A DNA stretch of 56,346 bases, from the NCBI GenBank assembly GCA_024278275.1, contig JAJRTN010000174.1, positions 1 through 56,346 of the forward strand. Direction: 5' to 3'. The number at the start of each line of letters is the position of its first letter. Positions within the stretch are counted from its first letter, which is position 1. Shown piece by piece: positions 15,688 to 25,473 of the stretch. The position numbers and the translations under genes were made by a program. The notes beneath the pieces are model-generated. The model made no database searches. It was not told where the DNA came from and worked only from the letters and a program-made list of their open reading frames with translations. Source of the stretch: Candidatus Hydrogenedentota bacterium. Its GTDB lineage: Bacteria > Hydrogenedentota > Hydrogenedentia > Hydrogenedentales > JAJRTN01.

Positions 15688-17022
15688 ATGTCCTTTACCT
15701 TGTTTTCATACCGTTCTTCCCGGGTCGGGGTAGTGACCGCGGGAACACTCCTGGGGCTGCCGGCCCTGGCCAACGCCCAGGAAACCGTCAGCAGCGGGGA
15801 CACCGCCTGGATCACGGTGGCTTCCGCGTTGGTCCTGTTCATGATGATCCCCGGGCTGGCCATGTTCTACGCCGGTCTCGTGCGGACCAAGAACGTGCTG
15901 TCCCTTTTTATGCAATGTTTCGTCATCACGGCCATCGTGACGCTTATCTGGGTCATCTACGGGTATACCCTTTCTTTCGACGCGGAAGGCATGGTGGCCG
16001 GGGGGCATGGATTGCACGCCTTCATCGGCGGGTTCGAGAACATCTTCATGAGGGGTATGACCCCGGACTCGGTGCATGGCACGATTCCCGAGGCGCTGTT
16101 TTTCGTGTTCCAAATGACTTTTGCCATCATCACGCCGGGCCTGTTTATCGGCGCTTTCGCCGAGCGCATGCGTTTCTCGGCGGTGGTTCTTTTCACCGTT
16201 CTCTGGGTGTCCCTTGTCTATCTGCCGGTTTGCCACATGGTGTGGGGCGGCGAAGGATCGTTTTTCGGCGACATGGGTGTCATCGATTTCGCGGGCGGAA
16301 TCGTGGTTCATCTCACGGCGGGCACGACGGCCCTCGTGGCCGCCATCATGGTGGGACCGCGCAAGGGCTACGGAAAGGTTCCCATGCCGCCCCACAACCT
16401 GGTGATGACCCTCACGGGTACGGCCATGCTGTGGGTCGGGTGGTTCGGGTTCAACGGCGGCAGCGCGTTGGCCGCCAACGGGAAGGCCGCCATGGCCATC
16501 GTGGTCACCCAGATCTCGCCTTGTGTCGCCGGGCTGACGTGGGCCGTAATTGAACGTATTCGCATCGGAAAACCGAGCGCCCTTGGTTTCGCCACGGGCG
16601 CCATCGCGGGGCTCGCCGCCATCACGCCCGCATCGGGTTCCGTCGGTCCCCTGGGCGCGGTCGTCATCGGCCTGGTGTCCGGGGTCTTCTGCTACTGGGC
16701 CGCCACCAGCCTCAAGATGAAACTGGGCTACGATGATGCCCTGGACGTGGTGGGCGTACACGGCGGCGGCGGTCTCGTGGGTACGCTGCTGGTGGCCGTC
16801 TTCGGCGCGGGCGTGCTGGGTGGCTGGGAAAAGAACCTGGACATACTCCACCAGTTGGGGGTCCAGGGGCTTGCCATCGCCTTTACGCTGGTATATTGTG
16901 GTGTGCTGTCGGTGGTGCTGCTCAAGGCCGTCGATGGGCTGGTCGGGCTGCGGGTGACCGCGGAAACCGAGGAAGAAGGACTGGACCTCGGCGACCACGG
17001 CGAGGTGGGATACGACTTCTAG
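15688..17022 (+). CDS. amtB: Ammonium transporter
   Basis: Inner-membrane ammonium channel of the Amt/Rh family, 444 residues. The ATG at 15688 follows CCAGGAG. It gives an N-terminal signal-like helix ending in ANAQETV, then eleven membrane helices. Recognisable segments include MIPGLAMFYAGLVRTKN, the NGGSALAANG stretch and the C-terminal regulatory tail EEGLDLGDHGEVGYDF, which binds PII. glnK follows after 35 bases, the usual pairing. The TAG stop falls at the normal end of the family. Reading on would add 12 residues and stop at a TGA that overlaps the glnK start. Confidence 0.96.
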   Translation: MSFTLFSYRSSRVGVVTAGTLLGLPALANAQETVSSGDTAWITVASALVLFMMIPGLAMFYAGLVRTKNVLSLFMQCFVITAIVTLIWVIYGYTLSFDAEGMVAGGHGLHAFIGGFENIFMRGMTPDSVHGTIPEALFFVFQMTFAIITPGLFIGAFAERMRFSAVVLFTVLWVSLVYLPVCHMVWGGEGSFFGDMGVIDFAGGIVVHLTAGTTALVAAIMVGPRKGYGKVPMPPHNLVMTLTGTAMLWVGWFGFNGGSALAANGKAAMAIVVTQISPCVAGLTWAVIERIRIGKPSALGFATGAIAGLAAITPASGSVGPLGAVVIGLVSGVFCYWAATSLKMKLGYDDALDVVGVHGGGGLVGTLLVAVFGAGVLGGWEKNLDILHQLGVQGLAIAFTLVYCGVLSVVLLKAVDGLVGLRVTAETEEEGLDLGDHGEVGYDF

Positions 17023-17057
17023 GACGGAACCCGGCGTAACGCCGCAGTGAGGAACGC

Positions 17058-17396
17058 ATGAAAAAGATTGAAGCCATCATCAGGCCTTCCAAGCTCAACG
17101 ACGTGAAGGAGGCGCTGACCGCGACCGGATGCCAGGGAATGACCTCCATCGAAGTCAAGGGTTTTGGCCGCCAGAAAGGCCACACGGAGGTCTACCGCGG
17201 CGCGGAGTACGTGGTCGAGTTCCAGCCGAAGGTAAAGGTCGAAGCCGTCGTGCCCGATGATCACGCCCAGGCGGCGGTCGAAGCGATCCTCAAGGCGGCC
17301 GCCACCGGCAGTATCGGCGACGGGAAGATTTTCGTGTCCACCATCGACGAGGCCTTCCGAATCCGCACGGGCGAATCGGGCGAGGACACGCTGTAA
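17058..17396 (+). CDS. glnK: Nitrogen regulatory protein P-II
   Basis: Trimeric signal protein that senses ATP/ADP and 2-oxoglutarate and plugs AmtB when nitrogen is plentiful. The 112 residues match the family exactly. The T-loop [15 protein letters not shown] places the uridylylatable tyrosine at Y51. The C-terminal [23 protein letters not shown] signature is intact. Being next to amtB argues for the GlnK role, although GlnB cannot be excluded from sequence alone. The sulfatase gene begins 22 bases after its TAA, so they may share a transcript. Confidence 0.96.
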   Translation: MKKIEAIIRPSKLNDVKEALTATGCQGMTSIEVKGFGRQKGHTEVYRGAEYVVEFQPKVKVEAVVPDDHAQAAVEAILKAAATGSIGDGKIFVSTIDEAFRIRTGESGEDTL

Positions 17397-17418
17397 CAGC
17401 CACAACGGGGTTACACCG

Positions 17419-18780
17419 ATGAAACGCCGTTCATTCTTAAAGGTATCCGCCATGACCGCCACGACGACTCTTCTTTCGAAGCAAGGCCAGGGCGCGCCCG
17501 CCGGGCGTCCCAACGTAGTAATTATTCTCGTGGATGATCTGGGCTATGGCGACCTCGCCTGCATGGGCGCGGAAGACATACGGTCCCCGCACATCGACGC
17601 GCTGGCGGCACGGGGCATGCGTTTCGACCAGTTCTATGCGAACTGTCCCGTGTGCTCGCCCACGCGGGCGTCGCTGCTTTCGGGCTGCTTCCCCGACAAG
17701 GTGGGCGTGCCCGGTGTCATCCGCACGCACCGCGACAACAGTTGGGGCCGCCTTTCGCCGGAAGCCACGCTGCTGCCGGCGGTGCTGGGGACCGCCGGTT
17801 ACCACACGGCCATCGTGGGCAAGTGGCACCTGGGGCTGACGGAACCGGACATGCCCAACGACCGGGGTTTCGACTTTTTCCACGGTTTCCTGGGCGACAT
17901 GATGGAGGACTACCGCCACCACCGCCGCCATAATATCAATTACATGCGGCGCAACCGGGAAACCATCGATCCCGAGGGCCACGCTACGGAGGTTTTCACC
18001 CAGTGGGCCATCGACTATGTTCACGAACGGTCGGCGGAGAAAGAGCCTTTCTTCCTCTACCTCGCCTACAACGCGCCCCACGATCCCATCCAGCCCCCGG
18101 CGGAATACGTGCGGCGGGTCAAGGAACGCGAGCACGGCATCACGGACACGCGGGCCGAAATAGTGGCCTTCGTGGAACACTTGGATGACAACATCGGCAA
18201 GTTCCTGGATGGCCTGCGCGACGCGGGCGTGGCGGAGAACACGCTGGTTGTTTTCGTATCGGACAACGGTGGATCGCTCCGTTTTGGCGCCAACAACGGG
18301 GGGCTTAACGGGGGCAAGGAAGACATGTTCGAGGGCGGTATCCGGGTGCCGGCCTGCGTGGCGTGGCCGGGCCATATTCCGGGAGGCGTGGTGAGCAACA
18401 CACCGCTTATGACCATGGACCTCTTCCCCACGATTTGTGAAGCCTGTGGCGTGACCACCCCCGGAGGACTGGATGCGCAAAGCTTCCTGCCCGAGTTGCT
18501 GGGCGGGAAGGCGGATCCGTCCGACCGCATCTTCATCTGGGTGCGGCGCGAAGGGGGCCGCTACGGCGGTCGCGCCTATTACGCCATCCGCCAGGGCGAC
18601 TGGAAGCTGTTGCAGAACGACCCCTTCTCCCCCCTGGAACTCTACAACCTGCGCGAAGATCCGCTTGAAGAACACCCCCTCGGCACCGCGAACAAACATC
18701 ACCTGAAGCTGTTCACCCGCCTGCGGGAGCACATCAACGAAGCGGGCGAAATCCCCTGGCAACGTCCCGCGGACGCCTGA
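17419..18780 (+). CDS. Tat-exported type I sulfatase
   Basis: Arylsulfatase-superfamily enzyme, 453 residues, predicted to remove sulfate esters from polysaccharides outside the cytoplasm. The N-terminus MKRRSFLKVSAMTATTTLLS is a twin-arginine signal. The metal-binding NVVIILVDDLGYGD follows at residues 32-45. The catalytic signature C79-S-P-T-R83 marks the cysteine that a formylglycine-generating enzyme would oxidise. Later metal-site segments GKWHLGL, YNAPHDP and VFVSDNGG are all present. Location behind glnK may be incidental. The natural substrate cannot be inferred, but sulfated algal or host glycans fit the other carbohydrate enzymes here. Confidence 0.93.
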   Translation: MKRRSFLKVSAMTATTTLLSKQGQGAPAGRPNVVIILVDDLGYGDLACMGAEDIRSPHIDALAARGMRFDQFYANCPVCSPTRASLLSGCFPDKVGVPGVIRTHRDNSWGRLSPEATLLPAVLGTAGYHTAIVGKWHLGLTEPDMPNDRGFDFFHGFLGDMMEDYRHHRRHNINYMRRNRETIDPEGHATEVFTQWAIDYVHERSAEKEPFFLYLAYNAPHDPIQPPAEYVRRVKEREHGITDTRAEIVAFVEHLDDNIGKFLDGLRDAGVAENTLVVFVSDNGGSLRFGANNGGLNGGKEDMFEGGIRVPACVAWPGHIPGGVVSNTPLMTMDLFPTICEACGVTTPGGLDAQSFLPELLGGKADPSDRIFIWVRREGGRYGGRAYYAIRQGDWKLLQNDPFSPLELYNLREDPLEEHPLGTANKHHLKLFTRLREHINEAGEIPWQRPADA

Positions 18781-18831
18781 CAACGCCTGTGGAGGTGACA
18801 TTCCGCCGCTTTCAAGAGGGGCGGCAGCGCT

Positions 18832-19908
18832 TCAGGCCTTAGCCAGGACCGGCGTGTGGTTATGCACGGTCTCCACCATGGCAAGAACGTTCTCGACGGG
18901 GGTGCCGGCCTGGATGTTGTGGCAGGAACAGACGATGTAGCCTTCGCCGCCGCCCCCCAGGGTGTCAAGACAGTTCCGGGTTTCGGCGGCCACGTCGTCC
19001 GGCGTGCCGAAGGGCAGTACGTCCTGGTTTTCGATGCCACCGTGGAAAACAACACGCTTGCCGAAATCGGCCTTGAGCCGCTCCACCTCCATGCCCGGGC
19101 AGGCATGCTGGATGGGGTTGAGCACGTCGATTCCCGCGTCGATGAGGCGGGGGATGATATCGCCGGCCGCGCCATCGGTGTGGTAGAAAACCTTCATGCC
19201 CCGCCCATGGATCATGTCACACCACCGGGTCAGGCGGGCCTTGAGGAAGGTGTCCCAGGTCTCCACGGAAAAGAGCAGGTTGTCCTGCCCCGCCATGTCG
19301 TCGCTGATGAAGACCAGGTCGATGTTTTCTCCACAGTGGTCGAACATGTTCTCCATCATGCGCGTTTGAATCGCCTCCACCCGGTCGAGGACGGCGTGGA
19401 CCAGGTCGGGATAAACCAGCACGTCCATCATGGCGTTCTGCAACCCCCGTAGCTGACAATACACCTCGAACAGGGAAACCCAGGGGCCCAGGGTGACAAA
19501 TTCCCCATGTACCTCCCGCGCGAGCGCCGCCGCAGGGGCGTAATCGATGGCGTCGGGATCGGGCCAATGGGGATAATCGTCCAGCGATTCCGGCGTATCG
19601 TAGCCCTGGAGCGGCGGGGCGAGGCATTCATAATAGGTGGCCGCGCCCGCTTCCTGGGCACGCATCTCGACCCCCCACACGTTGCGTTGAATGGCGGCGT
19701 CCTTTTCGCTTGGATAGAGTTCGAAAAAAGCGTTGTTCACCCACACCATCTTGTCGATTCCCATGATCCGGTAGAGATCCATTTCCGTCTCCGCACCATG
19801 GTAATCCATGAGACTCTTGAGCACCTCGGGAGTAAGCCACAAGTCAACGGGAAAACGGTCCAGCGGTTTCCGGTTCAATACGGCCCATACCCGTTCACGC
19901 GCATTCAT
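18832..19908 (-). CDS. Uroporphyrinogen decarboxylase (URO-D) family protein
   Basis: A 358-residue URO-D fold TIM-barrel starting MNARERVWAVLNRKPLDRFPVD, the usual opening of the non-haem branch of the family, which includes corrinoid methyltransferase-related proteins. Supporting segments are FYHTDGAAGDIIPRLIDAGIDVLNPIQ, the GTPDDVAAETR helix and GGGEGYIVCSCHNIQAGTPVENV near the C-terminus, whose Cys and His residues could bind a metal. It lacks features needed to call it HemE. It is transcribed alone, convergent with the sulfatase 51 bases away. Substrate unknown. Confidence 0.85.
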   Translation of the reverse strand: MNARERVWAVLNRKPLDRFPVDLWLTPEVLKSLMDYHGAETEMDLYRIMGIDKMVWVNNAFFELYPSEKDAAIQRNVWGVEMRAQEAGAATYYECLAPPLQGYDTPESLDDYPHWPDPDAIDYAPAAALAREVHGEFVTLGPWVSLFEVYCQLRGLQNAMMDVLVYPDLVHAVLDRVEAIQTRMMENMFDHCGENIDLVFISDDMAGQDNLLFSVETWDTFLKARLTRWCDMIHGRGMKVFYHTDGAAGDIIPRLIDAGIDVLNPIQHACPGMEVERLKADFGKRVVFHGGIENQDVLPFGTPDDVAAETRNCLDTLGGGGEGYIVCSCHNIQAGTPVENVLAMVETVHNHTPVLAKA

Positions 19909-20313
19909 GATGGCAACCTCCCATTATCTGTCAAATCCGCCCAACCCTCAAACACGTCCAGCCGCAGGGGGCTATGTGTAGTGTACCCCTTCACGACCCG
20001 GACAACCAATAGAATCATAGGGTCATGTTTCTTCGCCGGTCCGGGATAAAACGGCTACCCCGGCATGCGGTTTTGACGCCCAGCGGTCATACGCCCTGCC
20101 CATCATTCCCGCGAAGGCGGGCATCCACGGGGAACGGTCAAGGCGTTGTCCCCGACTCATGGGGCCCCGCCTTCGCGGGAATGACCTCCCTCCTCCCCTG
20201 GCGTCGGGAAGCTTATGCCGTGGAAGGTTGTTTCGTCATCATGCTATTGTTGGCACATGTGTCCACGTTGATGACCTTGAGATGACCCCGCTTCGCGGGC
20301 ACGGGAGATTTCC
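19909..20313. other. Intergenic region with a long-stem repeat
   Basis: A 405-base gap between divergent genes. Its centre is the 82-base repeat at 20103-20184. Flanking sequence should hold promoters for the URO-D gene and the aldo/keto reductase, but no clear pair of boxes stands out. No gene is supported. Confidence 0.5.
20103..20184 (+). repeat. Dispersed long-stem repeat, family D, intact copy
   Basis: TCATTCCCGCGAAGGCGGG (20103-20121) is perfectly complementary to 20166-20184, a 19-base stem around a 44-base loop. A degenerate full-length copy is at 13978-14060 and a half copy near 39918-39942. The terminal sequence resembles widespread REP-type palindromes mobilised by RAYT enzymes, but none is encoded here. 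Confidence 0.8.
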
Positions 20314-21279
20314 ATGAAACCGCTTGGCCGTCGTGATTTTCTGCGTTTGAGTGCCGTGGCGTCGGCTTTGGCCGGCTTGGGCGCAACGCCTTCTTTGGCG
20401 GGCGAACGCAACGGCATGCCCTACCGCATATTGGGTGAAACGGGGGAAAAGGTTTCCATCATCGGCGTAGGAGGCTATCATCTGGGTTTCCCGAAGGTTT
20501 CCGACGGGGAAGCCATCCGAATTATGCGCACGGCGGTGGACGAAGGCGTGAATTTCTTCGACAATGCTTACATCTACCAGAAAGGCCGAAGCGAACGTCT
20601 CATGGGGGATGCCCTGCGTGACGGGTACCGGGACAAGGTCTTTCTTATGACGAAGTTCTACACCGACGAGCGCGACGTGGCCGGTGCCAGGAAACAGCTT
20701 GAGGAGAGCCTTCGGCGGCTGAAGACCGATGTGATTGACCTTTGGCAGGTCCACCAGATTCACCGGGCCGAGCATCCGCGCCGGGTGTATGAAAACGAGT
20801 TGCCGGCAATGCTCGTCAAGGCCAAGGAGGAAGGAAAGATCCGGCACTTCGGCTTCACGGGCCACACGCGGCCCGAATACCTTCAGGAGATGATTGACCG
20901 GGGCTTTGCCTGGGAAACGGTGCAGATGCCGGTGAATCCCCTGGACCACCATTTCACGAGTTTCCAGAACAGCGTCATGCGGTCGGCCATTGAGAAGAAG
21001 ATCGCCGTCATCGCCATGAAGACCCTTGGCGGATCGCCCGGCCAATTCGTCAACCGCGGCAAGTTTCTCACCGTGAAAGACTGTCTCCATTACACCTTGA
21101 ATCTGCCCGTGGCGACGGTGGTGAGCGGCATGGACTCGGTGGAGAAGCTCCGGGAAAACCTCGCCATTGCCAGGGCCTTCAAGCCGCTCGACCGGGAAGC
21201 GGTGGTGGAGATTCTCGCCAAGTGTGAAGAAGAGGCGAAAACGGGCCAATTCGAGCCGTACAAACAGGCCCAGGTGTAG
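20314..21279 (+). CDS. Tat-exported aldo/keto reductase
   Basis: NAD(P)H-type oxidoreductase TIM barrel of 321 residues. The N-terminus MKPLGRRDFLRLSAVASALAG is a twin-arginine signal ending near SLAGERNG, so the folded cofactor-loaded enzyme should be exported. The catalytic tetrad can be read as D83, Y88 (or Y86), K114 in FLMTKF and H147 in LWQVHQIH. The C-terminal VATVVSGMDSVEKLRENLAIA segment is also typical. Substrate unknown; a sugar-derived carbonyl would suit the neighbourhood. TAG stop. Confidence 0.9.
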   Translation: MKPLGRRDFLRLSAVASALAGLGATPSLAGERNGMPYRILGETGEKVSIIGVGGYHLGFPKVSDGEAIRIMRTAVDEGVNFFDNAYIYQKGRSERLMGDALRDGYRDKVFLMTKFYTDERDVAGARKQLEESLRRLKTDVIDLWQVHQIHRAEHPRRVYENELPAMLVKAKEEGKIRHFGFTGHTRPEYLQEMIDRGFAWETVQMPVNPLDHHFTSFQNSVMRSAIEKKIAVIAMKTLGGSPGQFVNRGKFLTVKDCLHYTLNLPVATVVSGMDSVEKLRENLAIARAFKPLDREAVVEILAKCEEEAKTGQFEPYKQAQV

Positions 21280-21317
21280 ACGCGGCATTGGCAGAATGGG
21301 GATCTTCCGTAACAATT

Positions 21318-21376
21318 CAGAACCCTAACCCGGCGACGAAGATGCGTCTTCCACGGAGGACCGTGGTTCCGGAGAA
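21318..21376 (+). repeat. Dispersed hairpin repeat, family B, copy 2
   Basis: Begins AACCCTAACCCGGCG and ends CCACGGAGGACCGTGGTTCCG, matching the copy at 10130-10180. CCACGG and CCGTGG form the central stem. A fragment resembling family C (GGCTGGAAGC) follows at about 21390. Confidence 0.65.
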
Positions 21377-21508
21377 AAGCAGAAACGGCTGGAAGCTGCT
21401 TCTGCGTTATCGTCGCTTTCGTGGGGAGGATGGTTTTGGGGGCAGGGCCGGTTTGGCGGCAAGCCGCCGGCAGTGAAAGCGGCAGCAGGCTGCCACACGC
21501 CAAAAGGT

Positions 21509-22741
21509 TCAGCCAAGAACGCGAACCCGGATGGTTTCGGGCATGGCGCCGATGCGGGCCACCATCTCCGGATCGACCACGTGGTTGATATCCACGATGA
21601 GGTAGCCCACCTCGCCGTGGTTACGCAGGGTCTGGGCGGCGATGTTGATGTTCGCTTCGGCAAAAATGGCGTTTACCTGTTGCAGTACCCCCGGAACGTT
21701 CTGGTGAACGTGGAGGATGCGATGGTGTCCGCGCAGATCGGCAAGCACCTCGTTCGGAAAATTGACGGCACCCTCGGTGGAGCCGAGATTGGTGAAGCGG
21801 ATGAGCTTGCCCGCCACTTCGAGGCCGATGTTGCGCTGGGCTTCCTGGGTCGCGCCGCCGATGTGGGGCGTGAGGATCACGTTGGGGAGATTCTGGATGG
21901 GGGTGATGAAGGGGTCTTCCTTGGATTTGGGCTCCTCGGGGAAGACATCCACGGCCGCGCCGGCAAGTTTGCCGGAGGTGAGGGCCTCTCTGAGGGCCTC
22001 CATGTCCACCACCGAACCGCGGCTGGCGTTGATGAAGTGGGCGCCGTCGCGCATGTAGCCGAACTCGCGCCGCCCCATCATGCCTTCCGTGTCGCGGGTT
22101 CCCGGCACGTGGAGGGTCACCAGGTCTGATTGCTCCAGCAGATCACGCAGTTCCATGACAGGGGTGGCGTTTCCCATGCTGAGGCGGTCGATAATGTCGT
22201 AATAAAGCACCCGCATCCCCAGGGCCTCGGCCAGCACGGAGACCTGCCGCCCGATGTGACCGTAGCCCACGATGCCGAGGGTTTTGTTCCGCACTTCCTC
22301 GCTGCCCTGGGCGGACTTCTTCCACCGGCCCCCGTGGGCCTGGCGGATCTTGTCGAAGAGACCGCGGAAGAGCATGATGATTTCGGCGATGACCAGTTCG
22401 GCCACGGAACGGGTGTTGGAATAGGGGGCGTTAAAAACCGGAACGGCCCGCTCGCAGGCGGCGTCGATGTCGACCTGGTTGGTGCCGATGCAGAAAGCAC
22501 CCACGGCGAGGAGGTTTTCCGCCCGTTCGAGTATTTTCTCGGTGATCAAGGTCTTGGAGCGAATGCCCAGGACGTGGACGTTGGGGATTGCTTCCAACAG
22601 TTCTTCCTCGTCGAAGGCTCGGTTGTGGGCCTCCACCACGTAGCCTTCTTCCGTCATCCGGTCGATGGCAAGGGGGTGCAACCCCTCCAACAAGAGGACT
22701 TTGATCCGGTTTTTCTCCAGGGAAGGAAAGGTCTTGGTCAT
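21509..22741 (-). CDS. serA: D-3-phosphoglycerate dehydrogenase
   Basis: First enzyme of phosphorylated serine biosynthesis, oxidising 3-phosphoglycerate with NAD+. The 410 residues match the E. coli-type form. The NAD fold is GYGHIGRQVSVLAEALG and the active-site segment INASRGSVVDMEAL. TPHIGGATQEAQRNIG carries the catalytic histidine. A C-terminal ACT domain (NINIAAQTLRNHGEVGYLIVDIN) is the usual serine-feedback site. It lies 89 bases after trpA on the same strand and may be the last gene of the trp operon. That makes sense because TrpB consumes serine. Confidence 0.95.
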   Translation of the reverse strand: MTKTFPSLEKNRIKVLLLEGLHPLAIDRMTEEGYVVEAHNRAFDEEELLEAIPNVHVLGIRSKTLITEKILERAENLLAVGAFCIGTNQVDIDAACERAVPVFNAPYSNTRSVAELVIAEIIMLFRGLFDKIRQAHGGRWKKSAQGSEEVRNKTLGIVGYGHIGRQVSVLAEALGMRVLYYDIIDRLSMGNATPVMELRDLLEQSDLVTLHVPGTRDTEGMMGRREFGYMRDGAHFINASRGSVVDMEALREALTSGKLAGAAVDVFPEEPKSKEDPFITPIQNLPNVILTPHIGGATQEAQRNIGLEVAGKLIRFTNLGSTEGAVNFPNEVLADLRGHHRILHVHQNVPGVLQQVNAIFAEANINIAAQTLRNHGEVGYLIVDINHVVDPEMVARIGAMPETIRVRVLG

Positions 22742-22830
22742 GGGATTCCTTGTCCGGCGAAAACGGGGACAGACACGTCTCCGCTTTCGCGAAATGGTAA
22801 TTCTGCTTTCGCGCGGCGGCTCGTTCCCCG

Positions 22831-23655
22831 CTACGCTTGTGTCAGTCCCTGTTTTTGCTTGGCGGCATCGGCGAGGGACTTTACGAAGGCACCCACCTTG
22901 GAGGCCGTCTCGTCACTGTCGCCCAGATCGGCGATCATGCGGACGATGGCGCTGCCCACCACGACCCCCTCGGTCATGGCGCCCACCTTCCGGGCCTGGT
23001 CGGGCGTGGAAATGCCAAAGCCCACGGCCACCGGTTTGTCGGTGTGGCGTTTCACGCGGGCCACGGCTTCCTGGAGGTCGGCGGACAGGGCCGCCTGCTC
23101 GCCCGTCACGCCCAGGCGGGAGACATAGTAGACGAAACCGGTCGATTGCTTCGCGATCCGTTCAATCCGTTCGTCGGTGCTGGTGGGGGCGAGAAGGAAG
23201 ACCGTGCGCAGGCCGTGGGCATCCAAAGCGGCGCGGTAATCATCGGCTTCTTCCGGGGGCAGGTCCACGCAGAGCACGCCGTCAGCCCCGGCCTCCCGGG
23301 CATCCTTCGCGAAGGCCTCGCAACCGTAGACCAGCACCGGGTTGTAGTAGGTAAAGAGCAAAATGGAAATCTGCGATTTAACGCGGATGCGGGCGATAAG
23401 CGCAAAGATATCACGGAGGTTCACGCCCTGGGCGAGGGCGCGCTGGGCGGCCTCCTGGTTCACCGTGCCGTCGCCGATGGGATCGGAGAAGGGCACGCCA
23501 AACTCGATGATGTCCGCGCCCGCTTCTTCCAAAGCATACACGATTTCCTCGGTCCGTCCGAGGTTGGGATCACCCGCGGTGATGTAGGGGATGAAGGCGG
23601 TTTCGCCCCGTTCCCGGAGTTGGGCGAAACGGATGTCGATACGGTTCTTACTCAT
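22831..23655 (-). CDS. trpA: Tryptophan synthase alpha chain
   Basis: Cleaves indole-3-glycerol phosphate to indole, which is channelled to TrpB. The 274-residue TIM barrel has the catalytic acids in [14 protein letters not shown]51 and D58, corresponding to Glu49 and Asp60 of the Salmonella enzyme. The phosphate-binding GFGISTPDQ segment is also present. Its ATG overlaps the trpB TGA by four bases. The stop is TAG with no family residues beyond it. Confidence 0.96.
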   Translation of the reverse strand: MSKNRIDIRFAQLRERGETAFIPYITAGDPNLGRTEEIVYALEEAGADIIEFGVPFSDPIGDGTVNQEAAQRALAQGVNLRDIFALIARIRVKSQISILLFTYYNPVLVYGCEAFAKDAREAGADGVLCVDLPPEEADDYRAALDAHGLRTVFLLAPTSTDERIERIAKQSTGFVYYVSRLGVTGEQAALSADLQEAVARVKRHTDKPVAVGFGISTPDQARKVGAMTEGVVVGSAIVRMIADLGDSDETASKVGAFVKSLADAAKQKQGLTQA

Positions 23656-24902
23656 GCCTTGGCTCCCCCGCTCCAGTCTTCATCGGGCAAAATAAAACGC
23701 GCGGCCTGTTGTACGTCCTTGTCACCGCGGCCGGACATGTTGACGATAACAATCCGATCCTTGTTCATGGCGGGCACCACCTTCATGGCGTGGGCGATGG
23801 CATGGGCGCTTTCGAGGGCGGGAATGATACCCTCCAATTCGCTGCACCGCTGGAATCCATCCAGGGCTTCGTCATCGCTCACATGGGTATATTCAACGCG
23901 GCCGGAATCATGGAAGTAGGCGTGCTCCGGCCCCACGCTGGCATAGTCCAGCCCGGCGGACACGCTGTGGGTGCTGCCAATCTGGCCGTACTCGTCCTGC
24001 AACACGTAACTGATGGCGCCGTGCAACATGCCGTAGGCGCCGCCGTCGAAGCGCGCCGCGTGTTCTCCGGGTTTGATGGCGGTGCCACCGGCCTCGACGC
24101 CAATCATGCGTACCGACTCATCGCCAATAAACTCATAGAAAAGTCCCACGGCATTGCTGCCGCCGCCCACGCAGGCGATGAGCGTATCGGGCAGCCGCCC
24201 TTCCTTCTCGAAGATCTGCTTCCGCGCTTCCCGGCCAATGACGCTTTGGAAGTCGCGGCAGATCATGGGGAAAGGGTGCGGACCGTGGACAGTGCCCAGC
24301 ACGTAGTGGGTGTCCTCCACATGAGCCACCCAGTCGCGGAGGGCTTCGTTGATGGCATCCTTCAGGGTCTTGCTGCCTGATTCCACGGTGACGACCTCGG
24401 AACCCAGCAGCCGCATGCGGAAGACGTTCAACTTTTGCCGTTCTATGTCCTCCGCACCCATGTAGACCACACACTTGAGGCCCAGCAGCGCGCTCGCCGT
24501 GGCCGTGGCGACGCCGTGCTGGCCCGCGCCGGTTTCGGCGATGATGCGGGTTTTTCCCATGCGCTTGGCCAGCAGGCACTGGCCGAGGGCGTTGTTGATC
24601 TTGTGCGCGCCCGTGTGGGCCAGGTCTTCCCGCTTGAAATAGACCTTCGCCCCGCCGAGGGCTTCCGTGAAACGCGCGGCGAAGTAGAGCGGGGTGGGGC
24701 GGCCCACGTAGTCCTGTCGGTAGGTGTGGAGCGTCTCCTGGAAGGCGGCATCTTCCCGGGCGCTTTCATAGGCGCGCTCCAGCTCGTCCAGGGCGTACAT
24801 GAGCGTCTCGGGGACGAAGCGTCCGCCGAAGGCGCCGTAGCGGCCGCGCGCGTCAGGCCAGGGATGTTTTTGCGTTGTGGATGAAGGCGCGAATTCGGTC
24901 AT
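23652..24902 (-). CDS. trpB: Tryptophan synthase beta chain
   Basis: PLP enzyme joining indole and L-serine to make tryptophan. The 416-residue product has the PLP lysine K101 in [13 protein letters not shown], the substrate loop [13 protein letters not shown] and the phosphate-binding GGGSNAVG. It is the TrpB1 type that pairs with TrpA. Its start overlaps the end of trpF by 50 bases, a long overlap, but [21 protein letters not shown] leads directly into conserved sequence with no later start available. Its stop overlaps the trpA start. Confidence 0.96.
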   Translation of the reverse strand: MTEFAPSSTTQKHPWPDARGRYGAFGGRFVPETLMYALDELERAYESAREDAAFQETLHTYRQDYVGRPTPLYFAARFTEALGGAKVYFKREDLAHTGAHKINNALGQCLLAKRMGKTRIIAETGAGQHGVATATASALLGLKCVVYMGAEDIERQKLNVFRMRLLGSEVVTVESGSKTLKDAINEALRDWVAHVEDTHYVLGTVHGPHPFPMICRDFQSVIGREARKQIFEKEGRLPDTLIACVGGGSNAVGLFYEFIGDESVRMIGVEAGGTAIKPGEHAARFDGGAYGMLHGAISYVLQDEYGQIGSTHSVSAGLDYASVGPEHAYFHDSGRVEYTHVSDDEALDGFQRCSELEGIIPALESAHAIAHAMKVVPAMNKDRIVIVNMSGRGDKDVQQAARFILPDEDWSGGAKA

Positions 24903-25473
24903 GGTCCTTCTTTCCCGGCGTGCTTTCCACGCCGCTTGAGGTATCCACCGCGAAGGGCCGCACCTCGCGGACGGCCCCCGCCACGTTTTCCGGGGTCAGC
25001 CCGCCCGCCAGCACGATGGGCCTGCCCGTGGCCACGGCCTCGCGGGCCACGGCCCAGTCGCAGGTTTGTCCCGTGCCGCCGTGCTCGCCCTGCACCGAAG
25101 CGTCGAGCACATAGCCCCGGGCCTCGTAATAGAGCATACGCTGCACCTCGAAGTCCGGCCCGACACGAAAGGCCTTAAGGGTGACCTGCGCGGGCGGAAG
25201 ATCCGAGGGGGACTCACTGCCGCAGCACTGGACGCAATCGAAATAAGTCAGGTAATAGGCCAATTGCTGGACGCTTTCATCCACGCACACGGCCACGGTG
25301 GTGATGAACGGCGGCAACTGGGCGATGATTTCAAAAGCGGCCTCGGGCTCGATGTAGCGATTGCGCTTTTTGGCCTCCGGCGCCAGGACAAAGCCCAGCG
25401 CGTCCGCCCCGGCCTCGGAAGCGGCCAGGGCGTCTTCCAGGGAGGTGATCCCGCAAATCTTAACCCTCGTCAT
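24853..25473 (-). CDS. trpF: Phosphoribosylanthranilate isomerase
   Basis: Third-step isomerase of tryptophan synthesis, an Amadori rearrangement. From the ATG at 25473 ([18 protein letters not shown]) the 206 residues match the family. The catalytic cysteine is C7 and the catalytic aspartate lies in [17 protein letters not shown]. The start overlaps the trpC stop by 14 bases and the end overlaps the trpB start by 50, consistent with tight coupling. An upstream in-frame start inside trpC is rejected because its translation is unrelated to the family. Confidence 0.95.
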   Translation of the reverse strand: MTRVKICGITSLEDALAASEAGADALGFVLAPEAKKRNRYIEPEAAFEIIAQLPPFITTVAVCVDESVQQLAYYLTYFDCVQCCGSESPSDLPPAQVTLKAFRVGPDFEVQRMLYYEARGYVLDASVQGEHGGTGQTCDWAVAREAVATGRPIVLAGGLTPENVAGAVREVRPFAVDTSSGVESTPGKKDHDRIRAFIHNAKTSLA

